From contig NC_051075.1 in the NCBI RefSeq assembly GCF_004664715.2, positions 35,813,495 to 35,877,494 of the forward strand: DNA of 64,000 nucleotides, in the 5' to 3' direction. The translations under genes and the position numbers were made by a program. This DNA comes from Peromyscus leucopus (Eukaryota; Chordata; Mammalia; Rodentia; Cricetidae). The notes under the pieces are model-generated. The model ran no database searches, was not told the origin of the DNA, and was given only the letters and a program-made list of their open reading frames with translations. How positions within the stretch are numbered: the first letter of the stretch is position 1; each line of letters opens with the position of its first letter. Positions 12,058 to 22,397 of the stretch are shown one piece after another.

Positions 12058-13800
12058 GAAATGACTAGTATTTATATGATTTCATGAGCTCTGAAATGTA
12101 ATCCCCTTTAAAAGTTTACTCCAATCTCAACTCTTTTTAAAGATTTCTATCTTCAATAGTCACCTAGTGCTGGAGCAATAGTAAGAGCTCAAAAAAAATC
12201 AATTTTAATAAAATATATTGCATTTCCTTTGAAGAAAAAAATCTACATTTTTCCTCCTCTAGCCTCTGCTTCATTCTCGGTGTCTCAATCTACTTACTTA
12301 GAAATACTCTATGCTTCTTATCCTTTGAATCTATCACTGTAACAAATATTAGTCACACAAGACAGGGCTTCTGGTGCCATGAAATATCAAAGAAAGCACA
12401 TTATAGGAAATTAGAGGGACTGGCATGTTTGTAAAGAGAAAAAGGTTTTAAAAGACAGATATCCAGAGTGATATAGCTAGTTAAGTGTTTTTGCAATGGA
12501 AAGTGTTGACCTCTCTATTTTCCTACATTGGACTTCTTAAGGCAGAGGAAAGCTACCTGTCTCCAAACATACCCTCTCCACACACAAGTGAGAAATCACT
12601 GAGCTCTGCTACAGCCTTTGGTTTTTATGCAGCTCATTTTATGGGAGCACCTGTTCATGTAGATAAATGATGCCAAATTTGGATGCCAGCCCAAAAGACA
12701 GTGACTTCAGCATGGGAGCCAAGCGGGAGTTGGACCCACACACAGTTGACAAGTCCATCCAGCCTCTGTAATCAGGCCCTGAGAGTCTACATTTGCAGCA
12801 GCTGGTTAGACCTCTCACATGTCTGCCCACTCTGCTTACTGAGGAAGAAATGGGCATTTATAAAAACAACCCTGAGTTAGCATCCATGAATTATAATGAC
12901 TTCTCTAGTCTATATTCCTTGCTTGGCAATTAAGGCGACTGTTTGAATGAACAAGGTCCTATGTAAATAAATTGAAGTGTGGCAGTTATCACAAGTATAC
13001 ACATCCAAAAGGCATTTTTGCTGTCTTCCATTGTTGCCAATTTTATAATGAAAGGAATAATTCTGAGTCAAAAACAGCCAACTCAGAGAAAGCTGGTCAA
13101 AACCAGATCAGGTGTTTCCTGTTATAATGTAAAAAAAAAAAATGGAGCACATTTCCATCAGTCCAAAGTAAAAGGAATCTATCTTAGTGTCAACCTGGGA
13201 GAGTAAATAGTATCTATAGAAACAATCTTTTTTTTTAAATTAGCTTCATTTCCATATATAAAATAGTGTTCAAAAATGATTGTGTATATTGACTCAAGCA
13301 AAGTAACAATTAGTATTTTAAAAGAGAGGAGCTGAAAATATGTGTATCTAATTCTAGTACCCTTGTTCTGAAATACTATTACTTCATTCAATTCCCCAAA
13401 TAAGTGAATTAAATAACCTGTTGATTCTTGACTACCATCATAACAAAAGAGCAGACAAATTGGGCTTAGACTTAGAAAAAAAAATGTCCTATTCATTTAA
13501 GGGATCAGAAATCCAAAATCGGCCTCAGCATGCTGAGCTCAAAATGCCACCAGGCTGATCTCCATCTGGAAACTCCAGAGGGGACTGTGTTTTCTTGCCA
13601 CCTCTTTCAATACCCCAAACCAGAAAGGATGTGTCAAATGTTTCTCACACTGCATCTGTCTTCAGTATTCGGGGATTTGTGTGAGTCCCTGAGTCCCATA
13701 TGCATAATAAAGTATGCCCTCTTTACATCAAGCCAACTGATCAGCATCCTCACCTCTACCTTAACTTATCCTTAGTATGACAATTTTGGGGATTAGCAAT
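12058..13800. other. Unassigned sequence
   Basis: No gene or recognised repeat in about 1.7 kb. The longest open frame (105 codons, minus strand, 13496-13179) is AT-rich, begins in a poly-Phe run and shows no family features. Confidence 0.4.
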
Positions 13801-13930
13801 TGATACTCCTAAGCATCAATTTGCTGGTTGAGGAAAACAGGGGTGTTTTCCTTCATTAGAGCATGAAAGAATTGAGGCTTCAATAGGCCAAGATGTTTGC
13901 CCAACTGTCCATAAGTGTAAATAGTAAGAA
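13801..13930 (+). repeat. Possible MIR SINE fragment
   Basis: The order 'aattgaggcttcaatag', 'ccaagatgtttgcccaactg' and 'gtaaatagtaagaatg' resembles the MIR core (the gaaactgaggc, ttgcccaaggtc and agtaagtgg blocks). It is highly diverged, so this is tentative. Confidence 0.35.
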
Positions 13931-15472
13931 TGTCTCTGTTTATGCTGATCATGTTCTGTGTGGTCCAGCTCCTTGGCAGGGAAGTAATAGGCTATTTAAG
14001 TAGAAATATTTAAGGTAATTTTAATCAGAGATTTATATAAGACATGAAGCATCTATAGAGAAGTTCTAAACAAAACCTAAGACTCCTAACAGGCTTGACT
14101 CCTTAAAATGGTAGAGATAGAGAAGTCAAACCTGTCCTAGAGGCAAGGAGAAAAACAATGGACCCATCTAAATGGGACAGCAAAAGCAAAGATCTAAAAT
14201 TGAAAACAGCCAGCCTGGGGCAACCCTGCAGAGAAGAGGATAGTGAATCATGATCCTGTCCCCACTGTCCTCCTCCCTGAACTCTTCTGAACTCCCACAT
14301 TCAACAGATTTGCAGAAACCAAGCTGGCTGCTTAATGAATCCACACAGGATAACAGTAGACAGCAGAAGCAAGCAGCCAAAGAGGGGATCTGAAAAACAT
14401 CCCAGGACACCTGGAATCCCCCACATTGATTTACCAGCTTATCAATTTAATGCTTTTCATTAATGGTCATTTATTTCTAGTTTTTTTTTTTCTACAAAGC
14501 TTGGTTTAGGTATTAAATTTTATAAGCAATTAGTACTGAGGAGTTCAGAACATGCACCTACCTATTTCTACAGATTGACTTTATGCTTCAGGGTCTTATA
14601 CTCACTGGTAATGAATTCTAATTAAACTTCAAATGTGCATTTTGAATAAATAGAGCAAAGCAGGTAGTTGGAGTGACAATAAATTATTAAACTTTAATAG
14701 GTAAAAATAACTTGTTAATATAGATATAAAACATATTTTATTATAACGGTACTTTTTTAATCATTCATGGACATGTTTTGAGAAGACAGTCTAGAAGACA
14801 CTGGGTTTATTGGCTTTTGCCATAAATCGAGAAAGAGTGTCTCTCAGTGTCCTCCTCTCCATACTATAACTCTTCTGTAGCCTTTACTTTCAGTTGGTCT
14901 GTAGATTATATTATAAATAAAAGTCAACTGTTTTTAATGCTCAATTTTTTTTTATCTTTTCCCAGGACATCACCGTTATAGTCTTCAAGATTCACAGATT
15001 CATATTTACTTGTATCTTTTTGTTATTATTCTTTAACCTGTTTCTAATTTGTTATTACATGCCAGATTGTGAGGGAGCTTTGACTTGAATTGTTAATTTC
15101 AAAAGTAAATCTTAAAACATAAAGAGACTTTCAAAAGGCAAATCCATGTTTTCAGTTCTTCTAATGGCCATCATGGATACATGGGGAAAAAAAGAGATAT
15201 CAGAGTTAGAGTGAGCATAGTAAGGAAAGGAATTATAAGTGAATGAGGTAGAGTATGTCCTTTGTTTTGTGTCATGTTTATAATAGAAATAAAAAGGGAA
15301 AGAAGGATACCAATTTGAGCCTGGATATAGGTAAGAACAACTGTGTTTTTAGAGTGAATCTATAGGCAAGGTAAAGCCTCAGGAAAAAACAGAAAATTTA
15401 TTCTAAAGTTCAGGAGATATTCCATTAAGGCACTGAGGATGAAATGCAAATAATTTACAATCTGGAGACATT
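13931..15472. other. Unassigned sequence
   Basis: No gene or recognised repeat. Two overlapping minus-strand open frames near 14103-14410 have Cys/Leu-rich composition but no motif and no paralogue I recognise. Confidence 0.4.
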
Positions 15473-15478
15473 ACTTGT

Positions 15479-15836
15479 TGTGGAATACTCCTTTACATTG
15501 TGTGAATATATGCCACTATGATTGATATAATAAACTAGCTGACTGGCCCATAGCTGAACAGGGTAAAGTTAGTCAGGAAAGCCAAACAGAATGGTGAGAA
15601 GAAAAAGGGCAGAGTCAGGAGTCAATAGCAAAGACACAGAGAGAAAGATGGGCATGCCTCACTGAGAAAAGATACCAAGGCACATGGCAGAGTGTATGTA
15701 AGAAATATAGGTTAATTTAAATGTAAGAGTTAGCTAGTAAGAAGCCTGAGCTATTGGCTGAGCATTTATAATTAGTATTACACCTCCATGTCAGTTATTT
15801 GGGAACTGACTGGCAGGAAAGTAATTTCCCCTTATA
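15479..15836 (+). mobile_element. 5' LTR of the composite ERV
   Basis: It begins 'tgtggaatactcctttacat' and ends about 'ccccttata', where TATA probably replaces an original TACA. A 'gaagcctgagctattggctg' block near 15740 is shared with the 3' LTR ('taagctataggctgag'). Length is 358 bp, the same as the partner. Confidence 0.6.
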
Positions 15837-15839
15837 AAA

Positions 15840-15856
15840 GGCACCCAAACATTTGG
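15840..15856 (+). promoter_or_regulatory. Degenerate primer-binding-site-like sequence
   Basis: 'ggcacccaaacatttgg' lies 3 bases after the LTR and resembles the tRNA-Lys type binding site (ggcgcccaacg...) used by class II ERVs. It is mutated, so the tRNA assignment is tentative. Confidence 0.4.
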
Positions 15857-15885
15857 CAATGACATCCACATAAAACCTGAAAGAG

Positions 15886-16046
15886 GCAGGCTTTGCTGAC
15901 TGTCCATGGGAGAACTTGCCTTGGAAGAGGTAGGAATGGGGGGGTTGGGGGAAAAGGCTCAGGGGTGGGAAGAGGGAGGGCAGGGGATTCTGTGGTTGGT
16001 ATGCAAAATGAATAGAAAATCTCTTAGTAAAAATAAATAAATAAAA
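15886..16046 (+). mobile_element. 5'-truncated L1 insertion with 16-bp duplication
   Basis: A G-rich L1 3' terminus ('gggattctgtggttggtatg') ends in an A-rich tail with 'aaataaataaataa'. A perfect 16-bp duplication ('ataaaacctgaaagag') is found at 15870-15885 and 16047-16062. Only about 160 bp of L1 was copied. The target is the leader of the ERV, so this insertion is younger than the provirus. Confidence 0.88.
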
Positions 16047-16062
16047 ATAAAACCTGAAAGAG

Positions 16063-16573
16063 TTTAAGAAAGGATTCTAATCACACAAAAGAACGGAGTC
16101 AAGCCTTGGTAACCACATTTTCCAGTAGGCTCTGTTTGCTGGTGGCAAGCAGAGGCATGGCCCCTTTAAGAGACGACTTCTTGGCTAGATGTTAGTGGCA
16201 AAATCACAGGACTTTTTTCAGAGGCCCTGCTGCTGAACACTTAAATGGGGTTTATGAGCAGTAGGTAGCACAGTACTTGCTAGCAGCATGGACCCAGAAA
16301 CTTCCCAAAGTTAGGGTGGTAAACATGGCTCCCAGAGCTGGCAGTAAATGTACCTCCTCCATAAGACTAGCCTCTCAGAGAACCAAGTGGGAGAAGCCAG
16401 CACAGACACATATGGTCTAAGTTACACAGCAATTTAAATTTTGGTCATGCAGACAGAATAAGTTACAGATGCTCAGTAAAGGATAGATTCAAACAGAAAA
16501 CCTCTAAATGATTACAGTGTATTTAGAATATACATGGGCTTTGGAGAGAAAAGTAAAGGTATAGCGAGTATAT

Positions 16574-16623
<50 letters not shown>

Positions 16624-17404
16624 TTTTACAAGAATAAAGTAAAGTCCTTTCAAAGGGAGTAAAGTAATAAAAAATACACCTCATAAATATGGAAAATACA
16701 CAGTGAGTCTGGATACTGTGTGTTGTTGTTTTATCTTTGAATTTGGAGGCTGCTAAGAGACATTGTATTATGAAAACTGCTAGATTCAACCAACCGATAT
16801 ATTTTTTAAAATATCTTGACCTTGACTTCAAAATTTAAGGCAAATGATGTGTTACTTTAAAGAACTACCAGATATGTGATGTGTATTTTACCTGTTCAAA
16901 CATAACCAAAAAAAAATCATCTTTGGCTGCCTTATGTTCAAAGCACAGTCTACACTTGTATTAAAGTAGATATGTATGTTACCTCTAAAAGTTTATGTAT
17001 TTTCAGAAGAAAAGGACCAGACACCAAAGAAAACAGATGGTCCAGATGAACCAGCATCCAATACAGCTTCAAGGATGCTGGCTGAGATGGTCCAGCCTCA
17101 CAGGCTACTCCAGCTGGGACTTCATGATTATCCTAACTTTCTCAAGGTTCCCACCCAAAGACAACAGTGCCCACAAACAACAGGAAGCAGTCTAGATGTT
17201 GACATCCACATTCCCAAAAGATTGGTTATGGATGTTTGTCATCATTTAAGGGCGGTTGGTTACAAATTGTTATTTGTCATAGTCAGGAAAAAAAAAAAAA
17301 GCTAAACACAGGAGTTAAATTCAAAGATCTCTTTCTAAAGGAGAAAACGGAGATGGGATATAGGAATGATAAGATAAAAGGGTAAATTATTGAATCTACT
17401 TTAA
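16063..17404 (+). mobile_element. ERV internal sequence, non-coding
   Basis: Sequence between the L1 scrap and the first nested LTR. It holds a (TG)n run at 16573-16621. A 109-codon open frame (16976-17305) ends in poly-Lys from an A run and shows no retroviral motif; I treat it as chance. Assignment to the ERV rests on position between its LTRs. Confidence 0.4.
16573..16621. repeat. (TG)n microsatellite
   Basis: About 24 TG units with one TA interruption. The Thr-His repeat open frame on the minus strand is an artefact of it. Confidence 0.97.
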
Positions 17405-17860
17405 TGAAGCAGGAATCCTAATTGGTCTTAACAAAAACCGAGAGCCAGATATAAGGTTAAAGCTGAAAAATCAGAGAGACAAAGGAATAAACCGCAGCCA
17501 CCACTCACTTCACTGACTCCTCAGCAGAAAAAGACTGAGCTCCTCTCTCCTACTGGCTTATATTCCTTTCTCTGCCCAGCCATATTACTTCTTGTCTCAA
17601 CCTCCCTAGTGCTGGGATTAAAGACATGAGATCCAAAATGCTGGGATCAAAGGCTCTGTTTCTCTTCTAGACAGCATCAATCTTGCATAGACCAGGGTGG
17701 CCTTGACCTTACAGAAATCCATCTGCCTCTGCCTCCCGAGTGCTGGTATTAAAGGTGTGTGCCACCACTCCCTGACCACTATGGCTAACTAGGGGTTGGC
17801 TTTGCCTTCTGATCTTCAGGCAAGCTTTATCTGTTAGATAATAAACAAATTGTCACCACA
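17405..17860 (-). mobile_element. Solo class II ERV LTR, antisense, with internal B1-like segments
   Basis: On the minus strand it starts 'tgtggtgacaatttg' and continues into 'aaagcttgcctgaagatcag'. It belongs to the same LTR family as those at 31053-31512 and 58236-59776. B1-derived text lies inside it (17690-17775: 'tctgcctcccgagtgctggt'). Flanks are CTTTAA (17399-17404) and TTTTAA (17861-17866), 5 of 6 identical, as expected for a 6-bp duplication. Confidence 0.7.
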
Positions 17861-17866
17861 TTTTAA

Positions 17867-18364
17867 TGCTGTGGGATGTTCTGTATGTCCTGTGGGGGCC
17901 CGTTCTTGGGTTCCTCATGGCTTTGCCCAGCAGGTCCACATAGAAGATGATTAAGACCACAAGCTTGAGTGCAGGTGTCTGAGATGGTCTGCACTTGGCT
18001 GTGCTGGGGGATGGTCTGTATGTCAAGTTGCTCTGATTGATCAATAAATAAAACCTGATTGGCCATGGCTAGGCAAGTAGTATAGGCAGGACTAACAGGA
18101 GAAATAAAAGAACAGGAAGGCAGAAGGAGTTACTGCCAGCTGCCCGCCAGGACAAGCAGCATGTGAAAATGCCAGTAAGCCACGACCGGCATGGCAGGGA
18201 CTAATTTAAGCTATAAGAACTGTTAGCAAGAAGCCTGACATGGCCATACAGTTTGAAGCAATATAAGTCTCTGTGTTTACTTGGTTGGGTCTGAGTGGCT
18301 GTGGGACTGGCAGGTAACAAAGATTTGTCCTGACTGTGGGCAAGACAGGAAAACTCTAGCTACA
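17867..18364 (+). mobile_element. Solo class II ERV LTR, sense
   Basis: It begins 'tgctgtgggatgttctgtat' and ends 'aaactctagctaca' (TG...CA). It carries 'tgattgatcaataaataaaa' near 18035 and a 'gaagcctgac' block near 18230. It starts only 6 bases after the antisense LTR. The following bases CTCTAA (18365-18370) resemble the TTTTAA before it at 4 of 6 positions. It is related to the LTRs at 41.3 and 44.7 kb. Confidence 0.65.
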
Positions 18365-19119
18365 CTCTAATCCAAAAAACAACTATTAATCTCAGGATAT
18401 TTTGCATTGGTATGGATTTTGATTTATTGATGCAAATTTAAAGATAATTTTGTTGTACTCTATGCATGTTTCTGTTCTTGTTAAGGGTACTATGTTTATG
18501 TAGCTCATTTAAAAATGTAATAAATAATTGAGAAATACAGATTAATAGTCATCTATAATAGTCAAACTTAAAGTCAGGTATGTTTTCAAGGTCACAAACA
18601 GATATATTTAGATAGATAGATGGTCTTCGAATACTCCAAAGACCTACAGAATATGGCATGTAATATGTATAATAACCTAAGGCTTTCATGACAATAAGAC
18701 ATATCTGCTCCTGGAAGAACCAGTCTACTCCAGAAAAGATGATGGTCATTGAAGAAATTCCATATTGGAGTTTGCTTTCTTTGTAGCAAAAGCTAAGCAT
18801 GTGGGCAAAGAAACTGCCCTTGCCTCAATTGATGACAGGGCACTGGACCAGCAGGATGCAAAAGAAAGTGAATGGACCAGCAGGATGCAAAAGAAAGTGA
18901 ATGACAAACATTGCCAAGACAAGGTAGGACAGTCTTTTAAAGTTCCCTGCTTCTCAAAAATGTCTGTCAGTTATACCAGGCCTGTAGGCCGAAGTTGGAT
19001 GCTCCAACATTACAAAGGAACTTTGGATGACTGTCCAGGAAGCCAGATGTCTCTGTCATTTTGGAAGTGGCTTCCACTGCATTTCCTGCATACCCAGGTA
19101 CCATTTTACCCTCTGGGGT
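18365..19119 (+). mobile_element. ERV internal sequence, 3' part
   Basis: Non-coding internal sequence resuming after the nested LTRs. A 119-codon open frame (18765-19124) crosses a 29-bp tandem duplication and has no retroviral domain; it is probably fortuitous. Confidence 0.4.
18844..18901 (+). repeat. 29-bp tandem duplication
   Basis: The unit 'tggaccagcaggatgcaaaa' plus 'gaaagtgaa' occurs twice without a mismatch (18844-18872 and 18873-18901). Confidence 0.97.
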
Positions 19120-19390
19120 TGTAGTCAGAAGGTTTCTCCAGTCCTGCCCGGCCCTGCAGTTGGGACAAATCTCTCCTTCCTGCATCCTGCAGCTGCTTGA
19201 TCCCAAGTAAACACACAGAGGCTTATATTATTTACAAACTGTATGACCTATGGGTGGGTCAGGCCTCTTGCTAGCTAGCTCTTATATCTTAAATTAACCC
19301 ATTTCTATTAAGCTATGCATTGCCACATGGTGTCACGGCTTACCAGTACTTTTACATCTTGCTTCCCCTGGCATCAGCTCCCAGCTTTGC
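19120..19390 (-). mobile_element. Partial antisense LTR embedded in the ERV
   Basis: It starts 'tgtagtcagaaggtttctcc' and carries 'cacagaggcttatattattt', 'cttatatcttaaattaaccc' and 'cattgccacatgg', the same blocks and order as the antisense LTRs at 41274-41647 and 44716-45096. It stops near 19390 without a CA end, so it is truncated. It may be an old insertion or a normal part of this ERV's internal region. Confidence 0.6.
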
Positions 19391-19637
19391 CCAGATGAGG
19401 TCTTTGATGAAGTTGATGACTAGGTAGTCATAGTTAAAGTTTTCCTTAGTTATCATAAAAGATAAATTAGGTATAAAACTTTAGAGTCACAAAGATAAAA
19501 TAGATAATTCAATATTTTCTCTAATTTTGCCAAATACAAATGGACTAGAAATTGTAACTGTAATTCTTACTTGATAACTCTTTTTATTATATATAATTTT
19601 ACTATGTTAAAGTTAAAACATTCCTTTTTAATTAGAC

Positions 19638-19650
19638 AAAAAGGGGGAAA
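19638..19650 (+). promoter_or_regulatory. Polypurine tract
   Basis: 'aaaaagggggaaa' sits immediately before the TG that opens the 3' LTR, the position of the plus-strand primer in retroviral reverse transcription. Confidence 0.75.
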
Positions 19651-20008
19651 TGTGGAATATTCCTTTACACTGTATAAATATATGTCATTATTACTAGTTT
19701 AATAAATAAGCTGACTAGCCAATGGTTGAATAGGATAAAATTAGGTGGGAAAGCCAAACTGTGAATGATGAGATGAAGAAGGGTGGAATCAGAGGAGTCA
19801 CCAGGAAACAGAAGAAGCAAGACATGCTGGAGGACAGTTAAAGCCACCAGCCACATCACAATACATAGATTAACAGAAATTTGTTAATTTAAGTTATAAG
19901 AGCTAGTTAGTAATAATTCTAAGCTATAGGCTGAGAATTTATAATTTATATTAAATCTCTTGTGGTCATATAGGAGTGACTGCCAGGGCACAAAAAACTG
20001 CAAATATA
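19651..20008 (+). mobile_element. 3' LTR of the composite ERV
   Basis: It begins 'tgtggaatattcctttacac', directly after the polypurine tract, and is 358 bp like the 5' copy. The 'aagttataagagctagttag' block near 19895 matches the family. The end is placed at 'caaatata' by alignment with the 5' LTR and by the AGTTGT flank. Confidence 0.65.
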
Positions 20009-20014
20009 AGTTGT

Positions 20015-21384
20015 AGTTACCTTTTGGTATTATAATTGAAAATGAGATAAAAGAATAGCCATCCATTCTTATTTCAAAGCTAGCACCAATATAAAATACA
20101 CAGGTGGAAAGACTACCATGGAGCATCCGCCATGCTATAACCATGGAATCAGTCACTCTAAGCTCTTGCTAAAGGTGTAATCTGAACAAAGACTGATCCT
20201 GTCTGCTGATCTTATGTCTTTATTGACTGATCTATTATCAAAACTCAACCTGAAACTTACCACTTTCTGAAGACAAATTCTTTCATTTAGCTATGGATTT
20301 ACAGTAATTTTTCCCCAAATATTTGTATTTAAGAAGAAAACCTGTTTTCTAGCTGAAGTGAGACTGAATTTTCCCTTACAAAGCTGAGTTTTGAAGTTGA
20401 AGTGTCTTGTCACTATTAACCAAGATGAATTTGGAAATCAACTGAATGTGGGATTCACCATCTCCCAACTTATGTCCAGCCCTTGAAAACTTACAGACCC
20501 TACTCAGGTTAGTCAAAGTAAGGAATCCTGAGATACCCAGAGGGTTTTATGGGGCATGGAGTGTGGTTTCTTATGCTCTTCATTCCAAGGTACAGTGTCT
20601 TGTAATGAGATGTGAAAGATGCCATATGCCATATCTTCTCAAATCAGGAAGGAAATGCTGCTTCTGAAGCAACAATTTGACTCTAATCGCTGGCTAGTAT
20701 CATGGTGCAGCTCAAATTTGGAGTTTTGCAATGCACATGTATAATTAATTTGTTTCATAGTGGGAAACTGGATATTTTAAAAGAACAAAGGAGAATAAGC
20801 TTGAAAGCTAATTCATCAGAGGAGAAGATACTAGTGACTAGACACTTCTCTTGTGTGTATCTTCTCGCTCTCTCACTTCACTTAAGCACTAGAAGTAAAA
20901 TCAAGAGTCTGGAAGGAGGACACCAATGCCAGCGAAAGAAGAACTGTAGAGTTAGAAAAGGAAAGCAAAGTTAATATTGGCCTTTGAGCAATGTATGAAC
21001 AGATTCCAACAGATCTCTGCAATGTTAGAAAATTCAAGTTAAAATTCAATGTTAGAAAATTCAAGTTAAAATTCAAGTTAAAATGTCTCTAACACAGACA
21101 AAACAGAGCAACTGTTGGGGGAAAAGGTAGATAACCAAAAGATGGGCCAAAGGAATCAAGAGTTGGGAGGTAAATCTGACCCAAAAAGCATGTTAGAAAT
21201 GTTGATCAAAAACTGTCTGTACTAGTTCTATCAATGAGCATAGGCTAGCATCTGAATCTTACTCCATGGCGATTATAATTTATATTTTATTAATATACAA
21301 GCTATGGATATAAAGGGCAGAAACTTCACTTTAAGTTATTTTCAGATATGTATGTATTATTTTCATATCTTGAACATTTTTGAT
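20015..21384. other. Unassigned sequence with a 27-bp tandem repeat
   Basis: No gene or recognised repeat. At 21021-21084 a 27-bp unit ('aatgttagaaaattcaagtt' plus 'aaaattc') occurs twice, followed by a partial third copy. Confidence 0.5.
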
Positions 21385-21739
21385 AATTACTGTAAGATTG
21401 GCCCCAGTTGGAGTCACCTAGGACAGGAAGATGGATGAACCATGTGAGACGCAGCCCCTTGGGGGAAATGGGAACTAAACATTCTGCATATCTCAGGAGT
21501 CTGCTGACCCCTTATCTCAGCTGAACAGCTTGACTACTTCCTCCTGTGATCCTAATGCCCAGAAATACCCTCGTGATATTTTGCTTACAGCTGTCCCCTT
21601 TGCTTGTGACTGTTCCTTTTTCCTTAATGCTCTGCTCCACTTTCCTGCCCAACTTAAATCACCCTATAAAAACCCACTCAGCCCGGCAGTTTATGCCTTG
21701 AATGAAATTTTACCTCAGCGGGGCTCTGGTGGTCTCATT

Positions 21740-21813
<74 letters not shown>

Positions 21814-21860
21814 CCAAGACTGAGGTAAAGTGAGTCGACTGTATAACAGTACATTATTCT
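21385..21860 (+). mobile_element. Possible ERV LTR with TATA box and (GA)n
   Basis: A promoter-like layout is visible: a C-rich block near 21640-21660, 'accctataaaaacccactca' (TATA at 21665-21671), then 'ggggctctggtggtctcatt' (21720-21739) and a (GA)n run. This resembles U3-R organisation of a gammaretrovirus-type (ERV1) LTR. I see no clean TG...CA ends or duplication, so the call is tentative. Confidence 0.4.
21741..21813. repeat. (GA)n microsatellite, 73 bp
   Basis: A near-pure GA run with one AAA interruption near 21795. It makes an 'ERERER' false open frame. Confidence 0.97.
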
Positions 21861-21889
21861 CATGGTGATCTGAATAGACTAATATAGGC

Positions 21890-22397
21890 TCCTCCCCTTT
21901 GGCAATCAGACGCTGATGGAAAAGGGGGAGGAAAGATTGTGGGAGTCAAAGGGAATAGAGGACACCAGGAGAACATGGCCCACCAAATCAAGTAAGCAGG
22001 ACTCACATTGGCTCACGGAGACTGAAACTCCAAGCACTAGACCTGTATAAGTCAGAACCAAATTCTCTACATATATGTTATGGCAGTTAGCTTGGGGTTT
22101 CGGGACCCCAAAAGTGAGTGCAGGTGTATCCCAGAGACTCTTCCTCCTATTGAGTGGCCTTGTCCAGCCTCGGTATGAGGGCATTCACCTTGCCTTATTG
22201 TGTCTTGTTTTGTCCTGCTTGGCCGTCATCTCTTGGAGGCCAGCTCTTCTTGGGAGAGGAAAGAGAGTGAGAGTAGACCTAGGTGAGAGGGAAGATGAGG
22301 GAGCTGGGAGGAGTGACGGGTGCAGAAACTGTGGTCAGGGTGTATTATATGAGAGAAGAATCGATTTCCAACAAAAATTTAAAAATAAAAATAAATG
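21890..22397 (+). mobile_element. L1 (Lx-type) 3' UTR, sense, with tail
   Basis: Diagnostic rodent L1 3'-end text runs through the stretch: 'gatggaaaagggggaggaaa' near 21915, 'acatatatgttatggcagtt' near 22070, 'ccttgtccagcctcggtatg' near 22157 and 'gaaactgtggtcagggtgta' near 22325, ending in 'aaaaataaaaataaa'. It is 5'-truncated. The 107-codon open frame across it is fortuitous. Confidence 0.8.

Larger units (their letters stand above)
15479..20008 (+). mobile_element. Composite non-coding ERV provirus with two LTRs
   Basis: Two related direct LTRs of identical length (358 bp; 15479-15836 and 19651-20008) bound about 3.8 kb of internal sequence. The left LTR is followed by a degenerate primer-binding-site-like stretch and the right one is preceded by a purine tract, as in a provirus. 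The outer flanks carry ACTTGT (15473-15478) and AGTTGT (20009-20014), which agree at 5 of 6 bases; class II ERVs duplicate 6 bp. No gag, pol or env frame is recognisable, so it behaves as a non-autonomous element. The two LTRs differ at roughly a quarter to a third of sites by eye, which implies great age. It was later invaded by an L1 scrap and two solo LTRs. Pairing the two LTRs as one provirus is my inference. Confidence 0.6.

Noticed and set aside
16976..17305. 109-codon plus-strand open frame in the ERV
   Set aside because: It ends in poly-Lys from an A run; no gag, pol or env motif and no frame conservation that I can see.
18765..19124. 119-codon plus-strand open frame
   Set aside because: It crosses a 29-bp tandem duplication and the border into an antisense LTR; no retroviral or cellular domain.
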